DNA of 64,000 nt from Viridothelium virens (GCA_010094025.1 ML991786.1:62001-126000), one strand, 5' to 3'. Positions 21,500 to 33,463 are shown, numbered from the stretch's first letter. Notes: a model not told the origin generated them from the letters alone. Numbers and translations are program-made.

Positions 21500-23331
21500 C
21501 GATCGATATTCAGAAGCCGCTTTCCTCAATAAAGAAAGTCAACTTGAGTAAGACTTGCTGGTGAAGTAGTATGAAGTAACGGTAGAGTAGGATGAAGGAG
21601 CGAAGTGGTACAGCAAAAGGGTCCCAGTTGCACGAGAATGGTGCAGACTTTATAGAGAAGGACCCAGTGATTCTGGAGTAAAGAAGGGTGATGGTCTGGA
21701 GTAAGACCGTGAGGGTGGGAATCGGAATAGGGGAGACCAAAAAGGTCTGTGAGAGATCACCTTAGAGTCACGAGAACGACCAAGAGTGATTGGTAACTGT
21801 CCCATCATAGCGGGAATGAAGTCCTCTAGTAGGAAGTTGCCAGGACAGCACGCCTCACGCAGACCTACCTTAGCGAGAGCGATATTAATCTGGCTCGTTC
21901 CGAGTATTTTGCCGTACCTGGTCGGGAATCCATCCACTGAATCGTGATTTCTGCAAGCCATCTCTTTGCCGGCTGGAACGGGGCTGCATGTACAAGCATG
22001 TCTGCACCTCTTGCCAAAGGCAGCCCCCACCTCGAGTCAACAATGAAGCTTGTTCAAAGAATTGAGGTGTGATTCAAAAGTAAAGGGCAGGAATGACACC
22101 CGGGTTGTCGAAGGGACTGCCACTAGAGCATCCATTCTCCGAATTGCTTCTATAATGATGCAGACACTCAACTTCGCAGTTTTGAGAGATAAGGTATAGA
22201 GAGCGCGCATCTCTAATTGCTCGTGGCATTAGTCGGGTTCTACGTACGATACTCGTAATGCGTTGTCGCGCCGACCGCATCCATTCCAAAGCCTGCGTCG
22301 CACGTGGCGTATGATCACCTGGCAGAGACCCGACAAAACAAAGGAAGAGAAGTTGAACAAACCTTCTTGCCTGCGAGGACGCCATGAGAGAACAGACGAA
22401 TGGCGAGCGTGGACTGGACTGGTTCTTTGAGCCGCTGCCTGCATTGAAGTGGTCAAAGCGGCGCCACCAAAGCCAAAGCAGCTCCTTCGACTCCGAAATC
22501 AGGCTTGCGATAAGCGATACCAGCATCTGGAGCCACTAAGACGTCGTTTCCTTGCATCGAAGCAGCAACATGGGTCCTTCTAGAAGGGCGGAACGGCAGT
22601 AATGCCGGTGCACGAACATGCAGGAGTGTGGGGACTAAGCACCATCTCAAATACATGTCGCTAGGGTTGTGTAGCATGTTCATGTGGGAAGAGGAGATAA
22701 GGGAGCCAGATTGTGAGGTTTTGGGAGAATCTCTGCAACGTACAGAGCTCAGAAAACTGCATCGTGGTACATAGTCCATGGATTCATGATGTTCAAATAA
22801 GGCGTCTGTGGACATTCTTTAGGAGTAAATCTTTCGTCCGTCCCATTTTCAGAATTTGGGAAATTACCTGGCCCGTAAAAGATGACGATGACGCGTACTT
22901 CACGTATAACGCGCTCAAAAGACGGGAATGCCAACGTACGAGCCGAACATACGAACATGAAGCCCCCCGTTTTCTGATCAGCGAGAAGTTGCATTAAGAG
23001 GCATAAAAAGCATTTTGAAGGAGACGGCCGCGGGGCACCTGAGGAGATCCCAAGTAATAATACAACTACCTCTTAAGGTGACTGATTCTTTGCCGAGGCT
23101 GGCGTCCAGACCCGTGCCGCGTTACGGGTTGCAAATTCCCACTGTACTCAATTCAACAGTTGAGCGGAATTTGTGTCCATTACATACAACCTTTCTCTGT
23201 GTATCTTCTTTTTTCTCTTGTTTTGAATACTTCAAAATAGCTAAGTCAAAGGAAAAACTCCTGTAGTCACGTTAAAGCCTAGAGGAAGTCTTTCGCGCCA
23301 CGCTTCATTACGTTTCGAATCGAGCTTCCTC
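21500..23331. other. Long intergenic region with a doubtful small secreted ORF
   Basis: The 1.8 kb between the starts of the MFS gene (minus) and the thioesterase (plus) holds both promoters. A minus-strand frame 22385-22074 could encode 103 aa with a hydrophobic N-terminus resembling a signal peptide and three later Cys. It has no homologue I recognise and may be chance. CCGAGG lies at 23093-23098, 234 bp before the thioesterase ATG. Confidence 0.4.
23093..23098 (+). promoter_or_regulatory. CCGAGG motif upstream of thioesterase
   Basis: CCGAGG (reverse CCTCGG) is the core bound by fungal Zn2Cys6 fatty-acid regulators FarA/FarB and CTF1. It lies 234 bp before the ATG of an acyl-CoA thioesterase with a peroxisomal end. 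A given hexamer occurs by chance about once per 2 kb when both strands count, so this is weak alone. Confidence 0.3.
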
Positions 23332-24473
23332 ATGTCAAAGCCGTTATCAAACGTATACTTGCCACTTATAGATCTTTTCAAACTTGAGAGAATCGATGGA
23401 CAGACATTCCGCTCCAGAGCATTTCCCTTTACTCCAATTCCCACAGGCAGAGCGTATGGCGGCCATGTTTATGCACAAGCAGCATGGGCCGCCGCGCAGA
23501 CGGTAAAGTCTGGATTTGTAATACATGTATGTTGTTCAGTACATTGAAAACGTGCCTTTACCCTCATCACACGTAAATCCTACGTTGGGCGAGACACCCC
23601 GTATCTTCGTTTTCTTGGGGCAATGTTTTAGACTGCGTCTCTAAACGCTTACACTAATCCATTGCTACGCTACAGAATGTCTCAGGTTTCTTCATCCTCC
23701 CCGGAATCACTGACATACCCTTCGTGTATCATGTGAAGACTGTCCGCGATGGTGGCAGCTACTGTACGCGCAGCGTTTCGGTCGTCCAGGCTGAGGGCAA
23801 AGGCATTGCCTTCACGGCAACCGTCAGCTTCAAGCGGGCAGAGTCCACTCTAGTCGAAGTCTGGAACGGACGTGACCTCTATGGGCACTATGCTACTGCT
23901 CTTCGAGGACGACGTCCTGAGGACTTCCCGGAGACTCCTGGGATGGACACGCCCTGGTATCGAGAGGTTCTCAAGAAAGAGCACAGGGTGGATCAATTTC
24001 CGGGACTGAGTTGCAGAGAAGTCGATATGCGGGCCTGGAACCAGGGAAAGCCGCCATTAGAGAAGAGACAGCTGTATTTCTATACGCCCCTTGGCGATGT
24101 GCCTCCGGTGTCGGAGTCTCCAAACTTCCATGCTATCGCACATCTCTATGCTAGCGATAGGAATTCCCTGTATCTGATTCCGAACATCTTGGAGAAGGGA
24201 AATGATTATACACTGATGGCGAGTCTGAGCATTAATGTGGTATTCAATGGAGTAATGAAGGATACAGATGTAGGCAGAAATGCGCTGGGCCGAGATAGAT
24301 GGTTCTGTCAGGAAGCAGAGGTCAGTTGGATCGGTGGGGGGCGAGGGATCCACCAGAGTCGAATATGGAGTCCAGAGGGCAATTTGGTGGCAACGACTTG
24401 GCAGGAGGGTTTAGTGAGGTTCGGCAAAGGAGAAGAGTATCGGAAGGTCGAAGGGAAGACAAGCCGGCTGTAG
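23332..24473 (+). CDS. Peroxisomal acyl-CoA thioesterase (TesB/ACOT8 type)
   Basis: Two exons, 23332-23526 and 23676-24473, with a 149-bp intron, encode 330 aa. The protein is a double hot-dog acyl-CoA thioesterase II. The first hot-dog runs RSRAFPFTPIPTGRAYGGHVYAQAAWAA, cut here at the intron, to GSYCTRSVSVVQ. The second includes a VFNGVM stretch and ends at WQEGLVRFG. The last three residues are SRL, a good peroxisomal targeting signal 1. It should hydrolyse acyl-CoA to free acid and CoA in peroxisomes, adjusting CoA supply or ending beta-oxidation of awkward acyl chains. It belongs functionally with the peroxisomal genes at 58-64 kb, and its promoter carries the same CCGAGG hexamer. Confidence 0.9.
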
Positions 24474-24819
24474 CCAAGGTGCCCTTGTGTGTTGAGACCG
24501 CTGTACATAATTTGGCTACAGTTGACGACCTGACTGTGTTGTACAGTATCAGTAGAGAGTGCTGCAAGACTCACGTCCCCCATTTCTGTCTTGGTAAATT
24601 TTACTTCAAAACCTGTTGACTCATGGTGGTTGGGACGAAGAGAAAAAAGATGAGCGTACAACGGACAGGGGTGATCGGTTCGGGTACAGGGGTGGCTTGG
24701 AGCTGGACCCGGTCCCTTATCTAGACATTTTACTTTTCCGAAGCTCATCAACACTTTTTTCGCCTCTGTTCACGCTGCGTTTCCTCCTTTCCTTCGTTTC
24801 TCCTTTCAATCGTTGCAAG
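24474..24819. promoter_or_regulatory. Upstream region of NADH dehydrogenase gene
   Basis: The 346 bp are followed by a pyrimidine-rich leader (about 24721-24815) just before the ATG, a common feature of well-expressed fungal genes. No gene is seen; long antisense frames here are shadows. Confidence 0.45.
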
Positions 24820-26890
24820 ATGGTCGGCGCAGTGAAAACAACTAGGCCTCTTACCTCCGCATCCGCCGCAATCCTCAAGCCAATTGGTCGTCGCGCATAT
24901 TCTCCCCTAATAGCTCGCAGTAGACCAGCTACGGCTATCGCTCTTACAAGAAATACTCTTAGCCGTCCTGTTCTGCGCCAAGCTTTCCGACGAGGATATG
25001 CTGACCACCAAACCGAGCAAAAGGTCAAGAAGAGTACATTTGGGGTTTTGAAGTGGCTTTGGAGGTTAACATATCTCGGAACCTTCGCTGGACTAGGATA
25101 CGTTGGGTATGGAATCTACATCTCAAGGAATCCAGAGGATCAAGCGGAGCCGGATCCCAATAAGAAGACTCTTGTTGTCCTAGGTATGACTTTCTCCGTC
25201 CTCGTGGGCTGTTCAGGTATCTCGCAACAGAATCTCACTCACGAATGCAGGAACTGGATGGGGTTCCGTCTCCCTCCTCAAGAAGCTAGATACCGAGAAC
25301 TACAATGTCGTTGTTATATCGCCGCGCAATTACTTCCTATTCACTCCTCTCCTCCCATCGTGTACGACTGGCACAATTGAACACCGCAGCATAATGGAGC
25401 CAGTACGCAACTTCTTAAGGCACAAAAAGGCGAGCGTCAAGTTTTACGAAGCCGAAGCAACGAAAATCGATGCGGCTAAGAAGGTTGTTTACATAAACGA
25501 CGAGAGCGAGGTCAAGGGTGACAGTAGTGCTACGGAGGTGCCTTTCGACATGCTTGTCGTTGGTGTAGGCGCGGAAAATGCTACTTTCGGTCGGTACACC
25601 TTTGAATCGCAAAACGTTGCTGGTCCCAGAAACATGGCAATTTGAGTATCTAGCTGACCTTGTCTGTAGGCATCAAGGGCGTCACAGAGCATTCTTGCTT
25701 CTTAAAGGAAGTCAATGACGCGCAAAGGATCCGTAAGCGCATCATGGATTGCTGTGAAACTGCGACCTTCAAGGACCAGCCGCCGGAGGAAATCAAGCGT
25801 CTCTTACATATGGTCGTTGTTGGAGGTGGCCCAACTGGCGTTGAATTTGCCGGAGAGCTACAAGATTTCTTTGAGAGCGACCTGAGGAAATGGATTCCGG
25901 ACATTGCAGATAATTTCAAGGTCACTCTTGTTGAGGCGCTACCCACTGTATGTTCTCGCAGCCCAGTACCTAAGCTTTTAAGCTTAGTCTCATCCTACAT
26001 CAGACCCTTGCTAATTTTTCTTTGCGTTCAGGTCCTCCCCATGTTCTCCAAACAGCTCATCGACTACACCGAAAAGACTTTCGACGAAGAAAAGATCGAA
26101 ATTCGCACCAAGACTATGGTCAAAAATGTCACAGACAAATACATCGAGGCTGAGCACGCCGACGCCTCGGGCAAGAAAGTCCTCGAACAGATCCCCTACG
26201 GCCTCCTCGTCTGGGCCACCGGTAACGCCCTCCGCCCCGTCGTCCGCGACCTCATGGCCCAAATTCCCGCACAAAAGGATTCCCGCCGTGGTCTAGCTGT
26301 GAACGAGTACATGGTGGTCAAGGGCACCGAGAACATCTGGGCAGTCGGCGACTGTGCGGTAGCAAACTACGCGCCAACGGCCCAGGTAGCTTCGCAGGAA
26401 GGCGCATTCCTCGCGCGGCTTTTCAATCAGATGGCGAAGACGGAGGTACTGGAGCAGGAACTGGTTCAGCTGAGTGAAGAGCAGAGCAAGAAGACTGGAG
26501 AGGAGCGAAATAGCGTATTTGCGGAGATCAAGGACGTGCAAAAGAGGTTGAGGCGAGTGAAGCAGATGGGGCCATTCGAGTATTCGCATCAGGGCTCGCT
26601 GGCGTACATTGGCAGTGAGAAGGCGGTGGCTGATATCAGTGTTTGGACGGGGAATTTAGCATCTGGTGGTACCTTGGTAAGTCTTTCCTGTCTCCTGCGG
26701 TTAATTTAACTGCATCTCCGAGGATGTTAATCTAGGTCTATCGCCGCTTGCTGACGCGATCACTCAATAGACCTACCTCTTCTGGCGGAGCGCATATCTA
26801 AGCATGTGCTTTAGCACCCGAAACCGTATTCTCGTCCTGTTGGACTGGATCAAGAGTTCCATGTTCGGACGTGATGTCTCGAGAGAGTAA
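24820..26890 (+). CDS. Alternative (type II) NADH:ubiquinone oxidoreductase
   Basis: Five exons, 24820-25183, 25251-25589, 25670-25947, 26032-26676 and 26771-26890, encode 581 aa. All joins keep the expected protein, e.g. VVLGTGWGS (FAD site, from about 117) and ATFGIKGV. The N-terminus is Arg/Ser-rich, a mitochondrial presequence, followed by a membrane stretch (about 79-99). The second nucleotide-binding loop is [16 protein letters not shown], for [13 protein letters not shown] is the conserved FAD-pyrophosphate segment, and the C-terminus forms the amphipathic membrane anchor ([12 protein letters not shown]). It oxidises NADH and passes electrons to ubiquinone without pumping protons. A stretch rich in Glu, Gln and Lys between the ATP-like loop and the anchor is a family insert. 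The upstream membrane helix suggests the external (intermembrane-space-facing) NDE type. The donor of intron 2, gtcggt, is weak. Confidence 0.93.
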
Positions 26891-28362
26891 AAACGTTGTA
26901 CTTTGCCAGATCCACCTCCCCCTTTCGCTCCTTCCGAAGGAAATTCCCTCGACAGAGGTGATGCTTATACTTGCTCTTCTCTTGTTGGGACTGTGATCTC
27001 GATTTTTGCTATTCGTTAAATTTTGCTTTGATAGACTGGTCGGCCGTACTTGGGACATTGTGTCCTAGCGCCGGAGCGCTGGGTTTACGGAAATAGATAG
27101 ACATTCTTCATTTGGAGACTTCGAAGCAATCAACACAGTATTGTACATTCTATTTGAAGAATCTAGGGACCCAGGGCAGCTGTGAGTCGTGCATATATGA
27201 TCCTGTTCGCAGGATTCCGGAAATGCTGCTCGTGGACGTTGAGAGGGTGTCTCAAGTATGGTCCTCTAATTTCCGTCGCGAAACTTGTGACTTGCAAGAA
27301 CGAGCATGCGAGTGCATGCAACGTCGACCGCTCTGGAACGACAAGTTTCATTGCCGGCTCTCGTATAGATTGAACATTAATCAAGATCAAATGTAGGATG
27401 ATACTACATCTTCATCTCTCTTTCGCCATTCTTTCATCGTCTTGTATTTGCACCCTCCCCCCATTTCTCGACTCACGGCCTTCCATTCCCATGGGTGTAT
27501 AATGAGCCATTTTTCCATTATGAGGATTACAAGTTTGTTAAAGTAATCAAGCTAGCAGGAGAGAGTATGGTCCCGTCTAGCACAGTCATGATACGGCGTT
27601 GATCGTGAAGAGCTTCCTCAAGTACTCGCATGTTATACTGTTCAAAGTGCTACGCCGTGAGACAACTTTTCATACAAGATACTGACCAGATGCCAGAGCC
27701 TGCTGCTGCCTTCGTGTCTGCAATCTTTATCATATAATAATTCACGATCTACTGTACTCAGATCACGCTAGACATGGTATTGTAGTACCTTATATGCATA
27801 CAAGATAAGATGAATCCTAAGGTATTTCCCAATTGGCGTCGTCCTTTCAAGAATGCTTTCCACTCGCCTAAGCTCTAGACCTGTCTGGAGCACCTAAATA
27901 GATCGGAGGCGCGTATAAGAGTCATGCGTTCCCATCAGTGTAAGGGTCGTGTATGGCAAAGAGCTACGATCATCAATACTGGTCAAGTCACAATTAACGG
28001 GCGACTGATTTCATTGCAACTTCCTGGGTACCTGGAGACGTAGTAATGACACGCTAATTGAAAAAAAGGAAGCTGTGGCTATGCAGTGTGACTCCATGAC
28101 ATAAGCCAGTTTGGCTGAAGCCTCAGCCACGTTGAGCCTGGGGAGTTGCATCCAGCAATATTATCCTTCGAGCTGCACATGAAGTCCGAATTTGCCTCTC
28201 AAAGTCTATTCTTATGTCCTATACCATATCAGTTCCCCTCCGTATTAACTCTCATGACTACTTTTTCCGGAGTCTCGCAGGACATTGTGACAGCTACTAC
28301 TGAGCTAGCAGGGCGGGACGGCATCAATCGAATTCTCACAAGAAGGCTAGACTTCATATACT
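26891..28362. other. Intergenic, nothing recognised
   Basis: About 1.5 kb between the NADH dehydrogenase stop and the ubiquitin-like gene. A short palindrome (agcgc-cgga-gcgct) occurs near 27068. Short frames at 27112-27396 look like chance. No gene is seen. Confidence 0.45.
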
Positions 28363-30840
28363 ATGGTCGTGCCATTTGGAATATCCGTTGGCGATTTCAT
28401 CGCATTCATTGAAACAACCATCAAAGTCGTTAATGCTCTCCAGGATAGCAAGGGCGCACGCAAGGAATATGAAGGTATCAGCCGTGAGCTCGTGAGCCTG
28501 AAACATGCTCTCACTGGCATTCAAGATGTCAAGACGGACGATCCGCAAACTGAAGTTATTTGAGCATCTTTATCTGAGGTGGAGGAAAGGAACTCAATTA
28601 TCTCTCTAGAAATCAGGCGTAGGAGCCTCTACATATAGGTTTCGTGCAACTACTACTACTGCTTCGGATCCTGTGATATGTCAGTTCGTCGTCATTGTGA
28701 TGCGGCAGCTGGTTGTCATCGTGATGCGGCAGTTTGTCGTCCTAGCTCAGTGAACAACATCACAAACTAAGGCTGCTCTAGAAAGTGTAGCTACGAACTG
28801 CTGGAGGACGATCCAGGATTTCCTTGATAAGACACAGAAGTATGATTTATCCTTGGGATCTGCGACCCACTCCCGGCCCAAGTGGAAAGATGGCTTACGA
28901 AAGATTCAATGGACATTATATAGCAAAGAGGACGTTCAAAAATTCCGATGGCAGCTCTACTCACACACTGCCTCCTTGATCCTCCTTCTTGGGCAAGTCA
29001 TTCATGTAGCAGCAGCAGCAGATCAGCAAGAACAGCGCAGCGCACTTATACGCTTAGAAACCAAGACGGATGCCGAGAGAAGACAAGCCACGGCAATGCA
29101 GGCCTCGATTATGTCAACTATCTTACACTGCTGGAAAGAATTTCAACTCATGGTAGCGTTGATCCTCTCCACTAACTTTCGCATCTTCGACCTCATTGCC
29201 AGCTGCTCAAAAATCCCTTCTCAGCTGTCATTTGAGCAGCCTGTGAGTTTTCAAGATGCACATGGTCGGATGCTACCCATACAAGTTGCTTGGATTGACA
29301 CTTGGGATGTAGGCTACCTCGCTCCATAACATCCCGATCTACCCTGTACTAATCTTCAATAGCATTTTGAAACAATGCTAAAGTGGAAATTTTCAACTCT
29401 TCCAGGCCTTGCCAAAATTGAGCGTGGGGAGTATGTGTTGACTGATCCTTTTGGGACAAAGGATATAGACCGCGCAAGGTCTATACAATCTGTTTTCAGA
29501 CCGGGCCGCAGGATCAATATGAGCATGATATTCCGGCAGAGTTTAAGATCACAAAATTGCCCAAAATGTGACAACGAAGTACTGGAAAGTTCTGATCTGG
29601 ATAATCACTGGTAGGTTCGGCTCTCGTGTCCTGACCGCCGTCTTGAATACCTTTTCATGTTAACTTTTGAAGTGAGGCCTGTGGTCTTTGGTACAGCAGG
29701 CTCAGAGATTCTCTCCTGGCGGGAGGCAATAAAAATAGTGTCGTATCTGATTTTGAGTATCTTTTCGTTGAGGAGCCCATATTACATGGGCCTCTTCCCA
29801 AACGGAAGACCAGTGCCGATATAGATGTCATTTCTGACTTCTCCAGAGTGCGAATTCTTGAGCTCGAAGACCAGGGGCAGGAGAGATACGAAGATACAGT
29901 CGCCGAAGCGTCGACTAATATACATAAGAACTGCGGAAAAAATACGAACAATCAAGAAGACGACGACCATGGAGTCACGGCAGAACCAGAAGCTAAATCA
30001 ATTCAGCATGAGATGCAGGAAGACGCAAACATGGAAGAGACTGTGCGGGCAAGATCAAGAGCCGCATCAAGGCCGAATTACGATATCATACATCGGGATG
30101 ATCTACTGGAGGATACACTACTGCATTACAATGTTCCATATCAGATAGATCCAGTAAGCCGGCCCGCTCCTGAGAAACAGCCCCCATAAAATAATTAGCT
30201 ACCCTAGATCCATCCGGATTACATCAATATCCTCCGCGAGAGTACTGTGTATGACAAAGATGTCCTCTTTGCGCATACCAAACGTCTTCAAGAAGCACGA
30301 CGAAGGGATCCAGGACTCATCTCCCCTTTACTGCTCTCAGAGGGGAGCGATACTGAACCGTCCCAAGCCACAAATGCCTCGAAAGCTAGACAGGGATCTA
30401 GACGAACCATGTCACCGTCGGGTCTGCTTAAAGATGTCGGTGAACTGCCATCCTCCAAATCCTAGTCCATGCCAGCTAACGTGACTGCTTAGATTCCGCT
30501 CGGAAATGATACTCCGACTCAATCAGAACCCTCCAAGTCCAAACTACAGGCGAAAGAGGCCGAAGTCGTACCACCTCCCAATGCCAAATGGACGAAAATT
30601 GATAAGAGACTGGTTGATCCTGAATGTCTTGACGAAGCAAATGAAAGATTCGAAGAGCGTCTAGACTGCGTAACTGTCTTGCGTGTCCTGACGCGTGAGG
30701 AAATTCAGAGATACGCAGACCGGACGAAGGAGATCAGAGATAGGAGGTATGATGAGGAAAATGGGGATGATAGCCTCAACGCATTCTTCCTAAAAGACCG
30801 GAAATCCGGAGGTAGACGGTACCGGTCACGTAGCCAATAA
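28363..30840 (+). CDS. Fungal ubiquitin-like-domain protein, six exons
   Basis: Exons by eye: 28363-28554, 28772-29308, 29363-29610, 29673-30153, 30208-30435 and 30493-30840, giving 677 aa. The N-terminus (MVVPFGISVGDFIAFIE) is the helical start shared by many fungal NLR-like and ubiquitin-like proteins. A helical region follows. Residues about 230-310 match a fungal ubiquitin-like fold: VAWIDTWDHFETML, then ERGEYVLTDP, then RPGRRINMSMIF. After it, CPKC...CEAC forms a zinc ribbon across exons 3-4. The tail is acidic and disordered, then a conserved-looking end with WTKIDKRLVDPE, VLRVLTREEIQRYA and an RS/RY-rich finish. The first donor (gttatt) is non-consensus and the intron holds a 24-bp repeat, so the exon 1-2 join is the least sure; the others fit the family. 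Function is unknown; incompatibility or defence signalling is a guess from the N-terminal type. Confidence 0.7.
28688..28743 (+). repeat. 24-bp tandem repeat, about 2.3 copies
   Basis: Unit 1 at 28688-28711 and unit 2 at 28712-28735 differ at only a few positions and share the core gtgatgcggcag; a partial third copy starts at 28736. The unit is a multiple of three and lies in the predicted first intron of the ubiquitin-like gene. Confidence 0.7.
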
Positions 30841-31612
30841 TGGTTGAGCTTGAAAACAGGATCCAGTCAGGGTCAACAGAGGAAGCGCGCATCTAGGCAG
30901 ATGATGAGGGTACTTGAACTGAGGAGAATACTTGACCTGGGAAGGGGAGAGGGTGGAGAGGGCTGAGTAGCCTGCCCCAAGTCACACCAAATCAATCGTG
31001 ATGGGAGAAAGCGTGATTAGGAAAAGGACATCGGATACTTATTCATACAAGATTTTCGGACTCTCAAACAACCCCTCTTTTTTCTTATTTTGAAGATGAA
31101 CGGTCGTGTCAGGCGTACACTCCCATTTGTCCATATTCCTGATACATCCTTCCCTGTCCAGGCGATTCTGCTTCCCCCTTGGACAGACGCGACTGAACTC
31201 AATCCGACCAAGGCTACGCACTGCATCAATGTCAACGGTCGTAGGTTAGTTGTCGGTCCAGAATGGAGATCCGTTTCTTCGGATTCTTGCAAGTCCCTTA
31301 AATGTTTTTATGACCCCACCCATCGTTCGGTTTTATCGTTGGATCTAGTCTTCGCCGGATGTGCAGGGCAGCTCCCAAAGAAGGTGAGCCACAGTCTCTA
31401 GCATAGCATATTTCGTGTAGAGTCATCCCTTGGATATAGCTGAAATTAGTCTTTCCATCGGTTGCAAGCCAAAGAGAGGAGTGAAAGTACGAATTTCATT
31501 TCAAGCACCAAGGACCTTTGATTCCAGTTCCTAATTCAGAATTCCACAACATCTCAATTTGCCAAATCCATCGTCTGCTTGCCAGGCGGTCAGGAACTTG
31601 GACTATGACGGG
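30841..31612. other. Intergenic
   Basis: The 772 bp between two convergent genes hold a plus-strand frame at 31096-31401 (from ATG, about 101 codons) and antisense frames, none with a recognisable domain. I do not call a gene. Confidence 0.4.
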
Positions 31613-33463
31613 TTATTTCCTTCCACCACGTCCCTGCTGCTGAGGATTACTTGGACTAGTCCACGGACCTATCGGAAGACTATCAAACAGACCCGCTCGC
31701 TCTGCCGGATGAGGATCCGTCTGTGGAGATTCCGCTCTAGAGTGACTGGAAGTAAGAGATCGCTGTACAGGGCGAAATTCCCGGGGTTCAGAAAACTGGG
31801 ACGTGCGCTGCTGAGCGGGCTGAGTATTCGTTCGCGTGCGTTTTGACGCACGAGCTTCTGAAGACGGAGATGGTAGGTCATGGATACTTGAACGATACGT
31901 GGGCATCGCTGCACTAACTTGTGGAGCCAATGAGCTGGGTGCAATAGTAGATGTACGTCTCCAATGACCAGTACCTCTGGGTATCCTTGATACTGGAATA
32001 CTTGCCTGCGATAGTAGCTTTTCCGCTGTGCTCTGGATTGTTTCATGTGCTACTCGACCTTCAGGAAGGCCTATGTTGCCCATAGATATATTGCGTGGTT
32101 GTGGCGATGACACTAAGTGTTCCTGGCCGAGCTGCCCCCTTCCCTCTGTGGTCTGCTCCTGGTGAAGCACGTCTGGTACTTGAGAGTCCTCAGCGGGACT
32201 TGTGTTTTTAACTGGGACCGGAGAGAATTGTCGAGCATTTGGTCCAGCTCGGAGTTGTTGTTGAACCACATTCTGCTTCTGTACCAGGAATTGAGCGGAG
32301 GCATATGGTTCTGGAGCCGTCTGGTGTGGGTGTGGCTGAGACTCAGAATTGAAGAGTTGAGCAATTTCCTGGTCTACTCTGTTCCACTCGGTTTTCCAGA
32401 GGACCCCATCCTCCCGTGCCTGCGAAAGCTGCTGTCGGGCATTATTTTGACGTCTGATGCTCTGATCAAGCTCGCTCGTCCAATCCATCGCTGCTTGCTG
32501 TGAAATGGCATAGCTTGCCTCCGCTTGTGCTCTCTGCTGTTGTAAGGCTCGGAGTTGGGTTTGTTGTTTAGTCTCCAGTGGACTTTCAATGTGTAGTTCT
32601 TCAATGGCGTTTAAAGTCATGGACGAATTTCGAGGCGGTATACTTGGAAGTCTACCACTCTGGACAGGCGGTCTCTGCGGAGACACTGGGATCAAGCCTT
32701 CTTCAAAGTGGTGTCGCTGATCAGCTAAACAAGGTTCCTGTACATGGCTTGGCGACTGCTGTACTCCTGGATCGTCTCGATTTTCATTTTCTACATAGGA
32801 AAACCCAGGAGAAACTTGCTCATTTGTCCCGCCTTCCGGATATTCTATTGCGCTCGTGACATTGTCTGCGGCTTTGACGGCTCCGGAAGTTTCGTGAAGG
32901 TGCAAATCGGTAGGGTGATTCACATGGCTAATTCTTTGCTGTCTCTTTGATGGTAGTGTGTTTCCTTGGGAAGGTTGTGCTCTTTTCCCTGGACGTATCC
33001 TGAATTTCTGAGCTGAAGTTACGCTCTCCGGTCGGTTGGCATTAGAACTTTGGGGATCATGAACAACTCGCACTCTTTTCTGACTATAGCTGGAACGAGA
33101 TATTGAGGGTTTCTGCCTTTGTAAAAAAGGGCTTCTGGCGGTTATTTCTCCCTTCCTGCGCTGACTTGCCAAGTGCTCTGCTTGTCTTGGTGTGCGATGT
33201 CCTGTCTCTGCATCTGCCGATTGCTTACTAGCCCCACGAATAGTGCGCGTCAATTCTTGAAGAGAAATATCGGGTGATGAAGATCCTTGAGACCGCGGTG
33301 CTGCACAGGGATGATCGTCGTCAGTTCCTTTCACCGCGAGATTCTCATTGTCATTGGCAAGGTCGATCTTGGTTGCTTGATCAGGATCAGCAGGGTTGTC
33401 GGTTCCGACAATCTCGATATCCTCTTCTTCAGAGGAGGCGCTCGTCGTTTCATCATCATTCAT
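31613..33463 (-). CDS. Hypothetical disordered protein with coiled coil
   Basis: A single exon of 616 aa from an ATG at 33463. I do not recognise a family. The N-terminus is acidic and contains EEEDIEIVGTD (residues 12-22), which fits the hydrophobic-core-plus-acid pattern of a SUMO-interacting motif. Long Ser/Pro/Gln/Arg-rich disordered stretches follow. A Gln-rich helical segment (about 295-375, ETKQQTQLRALQQQRAQAEA onward) should form a coiled coil. The C-terminus is basic and Arg/Ser-rich and ends QQQGRGGRK. Basic clusters such as KRAQPSQG and SKRQQR suggest a nuclear, possibly DNA- or RNA-associated, protein. The frame is far too long to be chance, but its job is unknown. Confidence 0.7.
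   Translation of the reverse strand: MNDDETTSASSEEEDIEIVGTDNPADPDQATKIDLANDNENLAVKGTDDDHPCAAPRSQGSSSPDISLQELTRTIRGASKQSADAETGHRTPRQAEHLASQRRKGEITARSPFLQRQKPSISRSSYSQKRVRVVHDPQSSNANRPESVTSAQKFRIRPGKRAQPSQGNTLPSKRQQRISHVNHPTDLHLHETSGAVKAADNVTSAIEYPEGGTNEQVSPGFSYVENENRDDPGVQQSPSHVQEPCLADQRHHFEEGLIPVSPQRPPVQSGRLPSIPPRNSSMTLNAIEELHIESPLETKQQTQLRALQQQRAQAEASYAISQQAAMDWTSELDQSIRRQNNARQQLSQAREDGVLWKTEWNRVDQEIAQLFNSESQPHPHQTAPEPYASAQFLVQKQNVVQQQLRAGPNARQFSPVPVKNTSPAEDSQVPDVLHQEQTTEGRGQLGQEHLVSSPQPRNISMGNIGLPEGRVAHETIQSTAEKLLSQASIPVSRIPRGTGHWRRTSTIAPSSLAPQVSAAMPTYRSSIHDLPSPSSEARASKRTRTNTQPAQQRTSQFSEPREFRPVQRSLTSSHSRAESPQTDPHPAERAGLFDSLPIGPWTSPSNPQQQGRGGRK

Noticed and set aside
31090-31401. Plus-strand frame of about 100 codons
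   Set aside because: No family, no clear promoter, and it stops in a region of equal antisense frames.
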